DNA from: Branchiostoma floridae
Taxonomy: Eukaryota; Chordata; Leptocardii; Amphioxiformes; Branchiostomatidae
Length of the DNA: 64,000 bases
Assembly (NCBI RefSeq): GCF_000003815.2
Contig: NC_049993.1
Span: forward strand, 5,060,800-5,124,799
Reading direction: 5' to 3'
Shown: positions 50,653-62,500 of the stretch, one piece after another
Numbering within the stretch: position 1 is the first letter of the stretch
Layout of the letters: each line of letters begins with the position of its first letter
Notes under the pieces: model-generated
What the model saw: the letters and a program-made list of their open reading frames with translations, nothing else
Databases searched by the model: none
What the model was told of the DNA's origin: nothing
Translations under genes and position numbers: made by a program

Positions 50653-50760
50653 TTTTCGCGTTAGCGGGACTGGCGTTAGCGGGACTGCGTTAACGGGAGC
50701 CCCGTGTAAAGAGAGTTCCCGTTAACGTAGCCCCGCTAACGCCAAATTTTCTCCCGTCCA
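50653..50760. repeat. Subterminal GCGTTAGCGGGA repeat array
   Basis: Just inside the left end, GCGTTAGCGGGACT occurs twice in direct orientation, followed by GCGTTAACGGGAG and then inverted copies (CCCGTTAACG, CCGCTAACGCC). Related words recur at about 50838 and in the right end (ACCGCTAACGCG). Such arrays are typical transposase-binding sites of Harbinger-type elements (inference). Confidence 0.7.
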
Positions 50761-51363
50761 CTCTGAAGCGTACGGCCGTAGGCTCAGCGGGAGTCCCCGT
50801 GAACGCCAAACTGCGTATAAAGAGAACACGTCGGGCTCGCGTTAGCGGGAGTCAGGGTTTAGACGTTTAGCATAAAGCGCGCGCTTATTAGCATATGGCG
50901 CGAAAATGGTAGGTACAGATTTGCAAAACATTGGAGGAAAATTGCCAGCAGCGATCATGTTCATAACGCTGGGTAAGAATACAGTGATAAGAAAACAGTC
51001 TTCCGATAGTTACTTTTTTATATACTAGTAGAATGAATGTCAACCCAAAAATCAACCCGAACTACGCAGAAAAAATAGTTTTCACGGCCTGCCTTTTCCG
51101 TAATGGCCACCTACGCAGGCTCTTACGTCAATCGGGTCTGCAGTCAACCTTCAAAGCAGGCGGGATGTCAGCGAAAAATAGTCTCATTCTCACATTTTTG
51201 GACGACCTATTTTTGCACAATTTTCGTGGAAGACCTTTAAAAAAATATACAAGTTCGATTCCGAATAATTTCTCCTGCAATACATCGTTACGTTGTACCG
51301 AAACCAGAAGCCGCTATCTCTGCAAATTGTGTATAAAGTAATCCCATTACGCGTCTCCGATTG

Positions 51364-51405
51364 GCCGTTGCTATGACAGTGGTGGCCGTTGCTATGACAT
51401 TGGTG
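51364..51405 (+). repeat. 23-bp tandem duplication inside the transposon
   Basis: GGCCGTTGCTATGACAGTGG is followed at once by a near-identical second copy with T for G in the last part. It is internal to the Harbinger-like element. Confidence 0.8.
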
Positions 51406-52143
51406 GGGAAATTCCCGCTACATGAACTGCTGGCAGCTTGAGTTTTTACGTACGAGGTAGTTATTATACCTGCAGGAGTTATGCGTATATCACGGTTATT
51501 TCAGTACGTAGCCATAATTTAGCAGGTCATCACTGAAAGAAAGGGATCTTCTATCAAACAGTTCGCTTTGAAAGGGTTTTTAAGTGCTTTTTTATCGAAA
51601 ATTTTGTGGTCGAAGTTACCGGAAGTGTCAGCGAAACAACAAGGTAGGCAGGGACTTGTATTTCTCATGCAAGTCACGTATTTGAATTTTCAATCACTTG
51701 GTAGCGGTACGCAAACAAAAAATTTACGGTTGTTCAATATAACAACGTGCAGCTAAAAAAAACTGCGATCTTAACGGGTAGAATTTCACCAAGATTTTAC
51801 AATCCACCGCGCGCCGCGGGTGTCCTGTCAGATTTCCGGGCGGTGTGTCTAAAGAGGTGCCGATAGCGGCGTCCCGATAACGGGGAATTTACCGCTAACG
51901 CGAAAAGCGTAATGTAAAGTGGGCCTTATAAGTAAGGCCATTTCTGTTTAATGCCAGGTGGTTTGGGTATGCAATGTGAGATATGTTTATATCCACCTTT
52001 CATGTGTTTGATTCACAATCTAAGGGGATAAGTCTATCCGCTGACCTGGGCATTTTCTTCTTATAGTGATGACTGATGAGAAAATAAAAGACACGTGTCA
52101 TCTCCTGGCCGTATCTGCGTTAGCCTTAGGTATGTGAGTCAGT

Positions 52144-52523
52144 ATACAAACCAGGGCTCTAGCCAGCGTCCGTTTTTCCGTCAATTGACGGAAATTTGAT
52201 GCGTCTGACGGAAAAATTTTAAAACCAATCCGTCAACCTTGAAGGACAAAAATCCTTGGTGGAAGCCACGGGCGGCTTGGGGACGCCGTCCACGGCGGTG
52301 AAAGCCACACACTGTTTGTTTTGCTATTACTATGACTGTTGCCAATGTGTGTCGGCGCTCTTTTGAATACGATAATCTCATTAAAACCGGTTTTTCAAGG
52401 TCTCAATGGCAACATTTACTACTTTGTAGTGTCATAGGGAAAATTAATTTTCGCGGTTTTCACGACGATTGGAATTGGCTGACGGAAAAAAAAATTCGAG
52501 CTGGCTAAAGCCCTGATACAAAC
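52144..52523. mobile_element. 364-bp hAT-like MITE
   Basis: The element spans 52152-52515, flanked by perfect 8-bp duplications ATACAAAC (52144-52151 and 52516-52523). Ends are CAGGGCTCTAGCCAGC and, on the other strand, CAGGGCTTTAGCCAGC, with TTTTTCCGTCA shared further in. CAGGG ends with an 8-bp duplication identify hAT. The CCGTCA/TGACGG word recurs several times near the ends. There is no transposase coding sequence. Confidence 0.95.
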
Positions 52524-54892
52524 ATAGATGGATTTGAGGGTGTGGACATATACACATATCCTAGAAATGTCAAAGTTCAAGGTTGGAAGGGAAAATTCAT
52601 GAGCAAGTCCATAGCTGTCTGACAGGCAGTGTAAACAAAAACTGTCACAGGACACATCAAGTTGGCCCTCTGATTTAGACCGTGTTGATTGACTGTTGTA
52701 AATGTCCAAGAGGTTAGAATACAGATGTTAAAAATGTCAGCACAATATGATATATGGTCGGTCATGAGGCATGGTCAATCGGTCACTCCCCAATGGTCAG
52801 TCTGTAAACGCCTTGACATTCACAAACATGATGCAAGATTTAAGGCTTTAGTCAATAGTAGGTAAAACTGTTAGAAACTGCTGAATTTACAGCCCACTTG
52901 TGTTGATATAAACAGAGTTTAGGTTGACTGTATACAGCTGTCACATTTGCTAATAAGTAGAAACCCTGGTATAATTGTTATATGAAATGTAATCATTAAT
53001 TTGTTTCTTGTCAATGAACTTTCCAAATTATGTACAAAAAATTCTTTGAAAAATTAATGTTTTTTGTCACATGATGATTGAGTATCAAAGCTGTTGAGAG
53101 TTCTTGTTTTGCTCATTTCGTTCCCAAATGAAAAGAAAATGACCACCCAGAAATGAACCTAGTGTTTTGAAGTCACACAGAGTTGCTATTATTTCATGTC
53201 AAAAAATCTGAGACCTAAATATGACAGGAGCCCTAAAAGCTTCCCTCTCCCATTACATAAACACTTTCAGCTTGTAAGTGGCGATAGATCGGTATGTTTA
53301 CAAAGTGTGTGTTAGAAATGCCTGCTGCTGCCCCATTCAAACAAGAGTAGAAAAACACCTGTCTCTATATGTGGGCTTTCTCAACTGTTAGATATGTCAA
53401 GTTTTTAGTGATAAACTGAGGTATTTGAACTGCAAGAAGGGTTGAAAGTGGTCTTGAAGTATTTAGATCTTAAGGCACATGCCAATGTTTATATCTGTCA
53501 CAAGAAAAACAAGCAGGCTGAAAACTTGTGTAAGAGAACATTGGAAGGTTAGACGGAGGTCATGGCTTCATAATCAAGTCCTTGAAATACTCGCTTAGGG
53601 CAGCTATTTGTCAATATTAGGTCTGACTTATCTGAGTAATTTCAAACGGCCAAGGTCAACTAATACACTGTTGCTATGCTGCGAGTTCAGTGGTTTAGCT
53701 TTATGGGGGTAGTGACTTGGAAGCATGTTTGCATATGCGTGTTGAAAATAAGCAAACACGGCATTGCCCAGAGCAGACAGTTTGTGATGACAACTGTGTC
53801 TGGGGACAAGTGGGGTGCGGCTGGTTTATTTTGGCACCAAAAAAAGTGTTAAAACAGGCATGTTGTAAATGGTTAACTTTGGGATAAGACTGTTTTCAAG
53901 GCTCTGTGTTTGCTTGTGTTACTGTGTTAGTGAATGCATCGAGAGGAACATACATAGTTTCTACCTTTTCATTCTTTCATTCATTCATACGTTTGTATCC
54001 ATTCCTTTGGGAAAGGGTATGTTTTCAGTCAAGAAGGGCTATAGTCTGGGTTCCAGCTGTAAACATTTTCATGTTGGAAGACATAAGGTCCCTTATAAAT
54101 GATTTATCTATGATTAAAAGATACTATTCAATAGTTCTTTCATTTCACAGATCTTAATCATTCATTCCTCATGCCTGAAGAAAAAAAGTTGACAATCTAG
54201 TCCGAAAAAACAGGTCAACAGGAAAACAAGATTTGTTTGTTCAACCCCAAAATAGCATCTGATTCACAGAATGACAACCGCCTGACAAAGTGTGTACCAC
54301 TTGCATTTCCACTGTACCATGTCTCACAGGAAAGAGCACAATTGACATATGAACCATATTTAGACTATAGTGCCATTGCTGTGAGGAATATAACCCATTT
54401 TGTCACCACATGCAGCTATCAAGTTAAACAGGTGTTGTCATCAGACCATGGCACACCTGTGCTCTGCTCCATGGGTATGCAACAAGTTTCATTCAGGTGT
54501 TGTAGACCACAAAAAGAGAGACGGAAAGAAGTTCAATGTGTGAGAGATGGTGAGAGTCAATTCTGTTCTGGCCACTTTCCAAGAAATACTGAGTCTTGTT
54601 GTTTATCCCAGCACTATATATGAAAGTACAACTTAATAGAAGCAATGTTTCTATAACTTTGAAATCTTTTTTGCTTCCTGATTGCCTTAGGCCTCGTGCA
54701 TTGTGTTTTTTTTATCCGGCCACCCTCAGAAAGTTGTCTGTCAACAACAGAACAGGTGCAAACATGGTATGGCAAGAATTCTTCCCTGGCAGTTGATTAC
54801 AGTACCTTTTATCAGGATGCACTCAATGGGAAATAAGGTTTTGAAGAAGGCACATGTGTGCAGCACGTGGCAGAAAATTTTAATGTACCGCA

Positions 54893-55100
54893 TACAGTCA
54901 AACTTGGTCTAACGACCACTTACACAAGACGACCATCTCCTCAAGCCGACCGCTTTTTGACAGTTTCGAAATTTTCTCACATAGACACAAGCATTAAGCA
55001 AACTTGGCAAAGGCGACCACTTGTGTATCGCGAGCAGCGACCACCCTTTTCCGGATTCTCCCGGTCCCCCGAGTGGTCTTCTTAGACAAGTTTGTCTGTA
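54893..55100. mobile_element. 204-bp pogo/Tigger-like MITE
   Basis: The element spans 54895-55098 with TA on both sides. Left end CAGTCAAACTTGGTCTAA, right end complement CAGACAAACTTGTCTAAG, then GACCAC in both. The word CGACCAC recurs inside the element. CAGTCAAAC-type ends with TA duplication match the Tc1/mariner pogo/Tigger group. It is non-coding. Confidence 0.85.
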
Positions 55101-56074
55101 CACTCTTAGAATTTTATTCCATACTGTTTAAAAGTCTGCGTTTCAGACTGCGCATTAGGTTAGCATGATAGGCAGGCACACATAGGCATGCTGTCATGAA
55201 GGGTAGACTTATCAATTGGAAGTGAAGTCATTCATAACCAAGTCCATTAAGCCTGTCTGGGATCAGAAGATCTTCCACCTGTTCTGTTTCTACTGGAAAC
55301 TTCGGGATGATACCAAAATGTATGGTATTGGCTGCTTGAAATATCCACATCTACGGTATTACATGATCATATACATGTGCTGGATCCAGTGTTGTTTGAT
55401 TGACTCTTTTCTACAAGTTTGCCCATTTAGCATTCAGCAGGTATAAAATTGTTTAACCAACACCTGTTGCATTTTACTTAGTGTTAGATCTAGAAACTTA
55501 CATGAAAGTGACAACAGATGTTATCATGTTTTCTCTTTGTTTCTAGGTTGACTATATTGTCCCCCAGATTGGCTTTTTTTGTGGGGTAGACATTTGGTAA
55601 TCAGATTTCAAAGACCTGACTTATAGATCCGCCTCATTTTTTGCAACAGCCTGTCCTGGTAAGGCAATGATAGGGTAAACATCGTGATGCTCTCTGAAAG
55701 CTCTGCTGTGTTTGTGGAAAGAGATAGCACATGATAACTACTGTCTACAGTCACCTGATGGTCCCAAAATAACCACTCCATTGTGCCTACAGGTCTAGGA
55801 AGGATAGCAGGAAGAAAGGCGCCCCTGTTGTATGATGGATTGCACTAGTGATAATTTTGTTTGCCAAACTTCCCTGCGATGTAGTAAGAGTTACGGTCGG
55901 TCAGTTTTGGACTGGCAGGGAGACAAGAAAGACAGTCAGTGAAAACTGACAGTCGATTCTCTTCTCCTTCCAAAATCCTTCTTTTCCGATTCTGGCTATA
56001 ATTCAAAATATGGCCCACATGATAGATTGATAAACACACAGTTTTTCTTTTTCTATTGTCTATTTCGTGTACCC

Positions 56075-56447
56075 TAAGGCCACACCAATTTAATTTCTTG
56101 GTTCACGGATTCGCTCGCTCCTATTTTTTGGAAAAAAAATAAAAAAATGAAAATTACCGCTCAGCAAGTTTTCACCATTAATGAAACCATTCACTAACTT
56201 TCTGGTGTAGTAAATTGGCCTTTATATTATAAGCTCCTTAAAGTGTGGGTACAGGTGCTGTTACTGTACAATGATAGTGTTTTTGTACTTTTTTTAAGCT
56301 GAAAACTTTTTTCTTTATATTTTGGATTAGTCGTTACCTTTATTCCAACCATTTTACAATTTTTATTTTTATTTTTATTTCGCCCTCTCGCTTCATATTT
56401 TTTATGAAAAAATCCGTGAACCAAGAAATTAAATTGGTGTGGCCTAA
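56075..56447. mobile_element. 367-bp Harbinger-like MITE
   Basis: The element spans 56078-56444 with perfect TAA duplications at both sides. The inverted ends (GGCCACACCAATTTAATTTC, continuing through TTGGTTCACGGATT) match over more than 30 bp. The interior is strongly AT-rich and non-coding. I recall this terminal sequence as common in amphioxus DNA; that is memory, not a search. Confidence 0.95.
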
Positions 56448-58962
56448 AACACAACTTGTAGATAATGGTAGAACAATATACCTGCAAAGGTGTTAACTTT
56501 GCAGTCAAGTTTCAAATTCAGATATGTAGCATCTAACATTATCATAAAAACTTAGATTTTGAAGTACTTCAAAAGATTTGGGAATGAGGGAGCCACATGT
56601 CAAAATACAAAGGAGCAGTTCTAGCCTGACATGGCCGAATGGCTTTATGATCATAGGTGTTAAATTGTAGGAGGAGACCTGTAACCACATGGCCCATTAA
56701 ACACATTGTTGTTTAGGAAGTTGTCAAATTAATGCGTTGGTGTCATTTCCACCAGCTGCAGTTATATGTGTATCCAGGGGGGAGTGTAAAGTAAATCTTG
56801 ATGTGTATTGGAAACTTGACTAAATGTGTATTAATTTATAGGTTTGATGAAGGAGCCTTCCTGAGTTGTTCATCGTAAAGGGCAGTATACTGGTAGTGAA
56901 CCCCTTTTCTTCAAATCTGAATTAGGATTTGCTCGGGTTTTCTCATTATGTAGATTCGTAACTATTAGCTCCCCTCTGTAAAACCTTGACCCAACACTGC
57001 TGTAACTGTTAAAAAGCTGATTTGGTCGACCAACAGGAACAAACAGACCCAGCAAACTCGGACCTCTCAGCTACTTGTTATTTTGGGAATGTGGAATCAG
57101 TTTGCTCGATGCAAAGTTGTACATACCAAAAGCATTAATCAGGAAACCTGAAGACAACCATAGGAAGGGTAGGATGTGGTGAGAGCAATTATGCTAGTGT
57201 TATTGATATGAAAATACAATATGTCCAAAGAGAAATGCTTTTACCATAAAACACACTTAGAGCATTCATGCATTTCTAGTTCTATTGACATTTTATAGAT
57301 ACACATATGTCAAGGTAGACAGCATGGGTGCCAGCCTTCGTAGTAAGCACTAGCCCAAGCAAAAAGAGAGAGCAGTTACTACAGATGATGGCACCTAGTA
57401 CCATGCTAGTAGACACCATTCACCAAGGACTTCTCTAACAAATTCTATTGTTTCCTCCTGCCTCTGCTGAGGCAAAAAACAAACACAGAAGGATAACTTC
57501 AACTTCAAGACATATGTGACAGCTCAAACTGTCCAACACTGACTAAGAAGGAAACACCCTTGTTCTAAGCCTAAGGTGGCAGAGGCTTAGTGTAAAGGGC
57601 AAGAATCCAGTGTTGTGATTATTGTGCTTTGGCGAGTTACCAACTCCCCTTAGTATGGATCAATGTTGTTTGTAGGGAAGCACTCAGGGCGGATGTATTG
57701 TATAGAAGGTCTCAAGACTTCACTTTTAGGAATAGGTGAGCAACACGGCAAGACCTGCAGGAGAATTTGAGGAATTTGATGTCTCGAACTTAATATGCAA
57801 AAAAGTGCAGGAATACAAGACTTTATTGAAGATCCATTAAAAGATTTTGTGGATTTTTTTTGTTTGCTGGTAGTACGTTGATACAGAACAAAATTACTAG
57901 CGATTTAATATTTTTGTAAACAACTGCTAGAATTTAGATTTTTTTCAAGTTCAAGTTGAAGAAAAAAAGTATCTGCCCCCACCCCAGTGAAAACTAACCT
58001 ATTCAACTGCTACAAAATAATGTTTTGCTGGCAAATTCTTTGTAACAGATATGTCCTTCACTTTGTATAGTGTCCAGTTGTTTCTTTCCTAGGGGCAAAC
58101 TGCTCTGGAAACTGGAATTCCCAATTCCAATTTATAATGCTTGGCAACCATCCAAGTCATTTCAGGGAGAGGAGGACCTCATGGTAGGGCCAGCCTGCTG
58201 TTGCCATGGGAATCATCCATCACATATTATGGGATATTTTCTGATCACCACAGACAGAGTGGAGCCTTCATTAATAGATGAGTCATTAGTTTGGGCAGAG
58301 ATTATTATTAGACCATGTATCTTGGCTTATTAGACCATTCATATGGGAGACATATACCTACATGAAGGTGCATTTGTACACCTACATGAGTGCTATGCCT
58401 TCTCAACAGCATTACAACGTCAGACTACATTTCGTCTAAGAAGAGTATTTGAGTCGGAATTCCGTTATGGCAGTTTCTAATGGTAGGACAATTAGTCCAA
58501 ACAATATTACTGACCCAGGTGAACTCCCAGCCCCGCCCCTGACCTCCAAAATGCCCCCACTTCCTTCTGAGGAAGAATGTGAAGTAGTCAGAGTGGGCAG
58601 AGCCAGCGTCACAATGTAGGTGTGGACGGATGTGGCTCTGGCCACAAATGACAGCACAAAAAGCTGGGCATCCGGGCGTTACGGACATGTATCATCACCC
58701 ACTTGTCCCTGTTCACATCGGGATTCTTTTCCTATTGTGCTTGTGACAGTCATTATCTCTGTGAATAAACATAAACACTTGAAAACAAAGTGTTGTTACA
58801 AAGAAATTGTCTAGGGCTTTTCTTGCCTATGAAAGCTGCATTCCACTCATTGTCATTTCAGTGTCAGTCGTATTCTTAGGACACCGGTAGTCATAAATTG
58901 ACAATTAAGAAGATTTCTTTTGAAGAAAGCAATTGAAAAGGCTGTAATAGAGAAATATGAAC

Positions 58963-59336
58963 TTAGGCACGATCTACACACAGTTTTTCCCGATATCGGC
59001 GAGCCTACAACCATTCGCCGACAGCTTTTTTTCATCGTCTAGATGGAACTGCTATATCGCCATTACGATATCGGGAAAATTTCTCCCGAAAGGTCCGGAC
59101 CATTCGTACGAAAGCTTAGCAGGGTCCCCGATAGCTTAGCAGGGGTCCCCGACAGCTTCCGCGCGCGTGTAGATGTGTCCCGACTTCGGGAAGGCTCATT
59201 AGCATACAACGCGGGCTCATTAGGCTATATAGCTGTTTATGACTGCAAGCGCCACGGGTGTCCCGCGGCCAGCGTTCCAGATCCCTCCCGACACATCCAC
59301 CGATATCGGTAAAAACTGTGTATAGATTGGGCCTTA
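58963..59336. mobile_element. 368-bp Harbinger-like MITE
   Basis: The element spans 58966-59333 with TTA duplications (58963-58965 and 59334-59336). Ends are GGCACGATCTACACACAGTT and, complemented, GGCCCAATCTATACACAGTT, followed by CCGATATCGG in both. The middle holds two near-identical direct repeats (AGCTTAGCAGGGTCCCCGA-like) and duplicated GGCTCATTAG words. It is CpG-rich inside and carries no transposase. Confidence 0.93.
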
Positions 59337-59537
59337 GGAGGGAGACTATAGTGGTAGCAAATGATCAAAGAAAGAAGATCATCTAGGACGTTGCCTACTT
59401 CTGGTAAGAACTGATAAATAAACAAGGAACTATGTAACCATTATGATAGTGTCTGTCAGTTGTCAAACTTGGGAGTCTATCACCAGTTCAATGACAGAGG
59501 TATGAAAATAGAAATCTAGGTTTGGAATCATAACCAC

Positions 59538-59631
59538 CTTGTCCCCTAGCCGCGGGCGACTGTAGGTCTATCGCTATGGTTGAGAGCATAGCGATAGATA
59601 GACCTACAGTCGCCCGCGGCTACTTGTCCCC
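59538..59631. mobile_element. 76-bp hairpin element with 9-bp target-site duplication
   Basis: The element spans 59547-59622, flanked by identical CTTGTCCCC (59538-59546 and 59623-59631). It is almost entirely two arms beginning TAGCCGCGGGCGACTGTAGG and the exact complement, around a short loop. The right arm has an extra 4-bp TATC. It shares TAGCC...GGCTA ends and a 9-bp duplication with the element at 1816-1954. It has no room for coding. Confidence 0.93.
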
Positions 59632-60417
59632 TACTTTTCTTGGATTGGAACAGCCCTCTGATACTGGTTAAGCTCCTTGGTAAGATTATGGTCAAAAGGG
59701 AAAGTTCAGAAGAAATATGTGAAGAGGGTTCTTTGCATGATTTTGACCCAGTCTCAGCTGTCATTGCTCACTTTATAACCCAAACAAATGTGTGTTAAAC
59801 AGGAAGGGTGCACTGCTTGCAAACATGTTTAGTACCACTTGACTGCATCTCACCTCAGTTCAAGGATAACAGTGCTTGAAATAGACTGCCCTGGCCTGAT
59901 TGTGTGTTTCGTTGTTTTGTATTTTCGATGATGGGTTTTCTCAAGGACTGGTTATGTTGTATGGCCCGAGGGATAATTTTCGCCTGGTTGACTCTTGTAC
60001 AATATACGTACATCGTAGATGTTATGTATGCTGTTCACGTCACACCACCAGACCACCCAACATAAGGTCAGGACAGTTCACAAACAGAGTTGTAAATGCA
60101 GGGATTTCATATGACATGTTTGCTTCAAGAGAAGAAGACTCAGGTCAAGTCCAAGTAAGTTTGTGACAAATGCATGTCTTATCTGGGGTACGAAAGTGCT
60201 TATGTCTAAGATGTTGGGCAGATGTATTACAAACTGCCATAGGATAACCATTGCTGTTTCGTTTCTGATTTATTGTATCCATTTTACTGAATTTGCTCAA
60301 CACTTTTAACAGTCTTCTTTTGAGTAACTGGCTTTCAAAGATAAAACAAGATTATTTCTTTGCACACTACTGAAATGTGCTTATACTATAACAGATAGGA
60401 TTCTCTCCTGACCACCA

Positions 60418-60475
60418 CCATGGCTCAGTTGGTACATGCCAGTTTAGACAACCCCTAGGGGTCACCACGAGTTGG
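60418..60475 (+). mobile_element. Possible tRNA-derived SINE head
   Basis: CCATGGCTCAGTTGGTACAT matches the pol III A-box consensus (TRGCNNAGYNGG) well. No clear B box follows at the expected distance, so it may be a broken SINE or chance. Confidence 0.3.
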
Positions 60476-60717
60476 TAGAGGTTGGAATGTGGTCTATGTA
60501 ACTATGTTTACTTGTGCGACCCTTCGCTCAGATGCGGAATTCCGCATAGCCTGGACAGTGGTATTTGCATGGAAAGCATTTCGATGAATGGACTGTGTTG
60601 TTTCTTGTGTTTTACTTTGTTTTTGAATTTGTCCTTGAAACCTTTGCTTTGCTTGTTTAGCCCAAGCCAACAGTTTCAAACTCACTGGGTTCCAATTATA
60701 GCTGAGGCCTGCTGATA

Positions 60718-60738
60718 TAGCATAGGCCTATATTGCTA
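60718..60738. repeat. Short palindrome
   Basis: ATAGGCCTAT core extended by TAGCA and TGCTA. No further structure. Confidence 0.5.
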
Positions 60739-62301
60739 GATTCACAGTGCTTCAAGGGCATTGGTAATGTTTCATTAGCCTACAGATTACAGATAGCACT
60801 TTTCAATTGTCCCCTACCTGAAATCCCGAAAAATTGCATTTATAGTTTAATAAGATACATTTCCTAACCGTTTGAATCACATGTCACGTGTTCAGGAAAT
60901 TAGTCTGTGACAAAGGTATAGCTGAACGTGTCTCTTTGGCTACACTGATGGTGTAAATGTATACTTTCATCTAGAGTTTCCTTTGGGTGATTAATAAGAG
61001 GTAAAGGTTATGTTTTTCTTTCATCCTACACATTCCTTCTAAATCTATCTTTACAGCTGTGGATCGAATGTTTTTCCTTCATGAATTTCTACCCAAGCAT
61101 ATTTTACCTATGTAATTGGCACAAGTTATTGTCAATGTGTCTTTTACTTGCCATTGATTATCTCTTGTGCGCAATGATTTTAGGCAAAAACGTTTCTATT
61201 TGATACTTCTTGAAACCATATGGAATTAATGCATAATTTGTGAGGAGGGAGGACGGAGAAATCAGGTCAATATTTTGACATGACAAAATAAACAGAACTG
61301 TTTTCTTCTGAAAATTCCCTGGATGCTCCATGTCAATCAAATTTCTCAATAATATTGTTTTTCTGTCAGTATCCCTGGTTCTTCTTTTTATCATAAAAAT
61401 CCTTAAATCAGAACGAACAACTTGAAAGTTCATCCGTGTTGTTTGGCGTCATTTTGGATCAAACTTGAACTACAATTTCGAACATTGACATTGGACTTAT
61501 CCAACTTTACTACTGTTCAGCTCCAGTCTTTGTCAAGGAGTGAGCAACCATTAAGCAGTTGGATTGCATTTGATCCAATGGGAGAAAATTTCTATATCTG
61601 ATCACTGAGTGACCTGGTTTGAAAAAGGATGGAGACACACAGTCACACAGTCAGCATCTTTTACAAGGAAAATCTCCTGATAGATTGAAACCCTAGAAAC
61701 CTGTAAAGTCTAGTATTTCAGTGGGCGGACTACCCCCTCCCCAGTTGCTTAGATATAAAGATAAACTATTGGATCATTTGGCATACCTTGATGAATCAAT
61801 TAGAGTTTAGTCCCCAGAGCCAAGAGGGCCCCTCCCTAATGTAATCTGACCATCCTGGGGGAGTGAAAATCACCAATACCTGCTAAAAGTTTCCAAACTA
61901 ATTTCTGCAAATCTATTTGTTCAGTCTTTCCCCTACACACATTGGGCTTGACACAGGATCAGTGGTCAAAGCTCGGTTTTCCACAGTGTGTGCAGGTCCT
62001 GTTTTCTTTGTGTTCTCAATGTGTGGACATTTGTGTGGAAGGTGGCTGCCCTTGTTTGTTTTCTAATTAGCATGAATTAGCAGATGAGGTGTGAAAAACA
62101 TTAATCTAATTTGTCACTTTTTGTGAGTTGATGTGTCCAGATTTCAGAGAGGACTTCTTTGAGGTAATAATCTGACCAAAAGGTAGATGGAAGTGATGCT
62201 GATTGTTTCAAAAGCAGAATTTGTGCTCTAGTCTATCTGGTAGTATAGTATGAACGCTCTTTATTTTAGAAACTTAACGTTAAGATGTACGTTATAAGTT
62301 A

Positions 62302-62314
62302 CCCCCCCCCCCCC
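62302..62314 (+). repeat. Poly-C run
   Basis: Thirteen consecutive C residues. Length may be unreliable in sequencing. Confidence 0.85.
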
Positions 62315-62500
62315 TGCTTTATGGATGATGTGATGTATACAATATACAGGAAACCATTAAGAACAATTACTACACCCATCAATCTCTATGTAGACTCACT
62401 TTCGTCATAGCTTTTCCCAAGCGACTTCTAAAATGATTGGTATGTGATACCTAAAGCTTTTTAAGAGGCATGTAACAAATTTACAGAGGTGTGCCTGTAA

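Larger units (their letters stand above)
50631..51928. mobile_element. 1,292-bp non-autonomous Harbinger-like transposon
   Basis: The element spans 50634-51925 and is flanked by TTA duplications (50631-50633 and 51926-51928). The ends are inverted: GGCCCACTTTACATTACG on the left equals the complement of CGTAATGTAAAGTGGGCC on the right, and pairing continues through TTTTTCGCGTTAGCGG. GGCC ends with a TTA duplication fit PIF/Harbinger. Base composition shifts to CpG-rich inside both ends. A 102-codon frame (51033-51341) and a 62-codon frame (51568-51756) resemble no transposase or DNA-binding domain that I recognise, so the element is probably mobilised by another copy's transposase. Confidence 0.92.
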
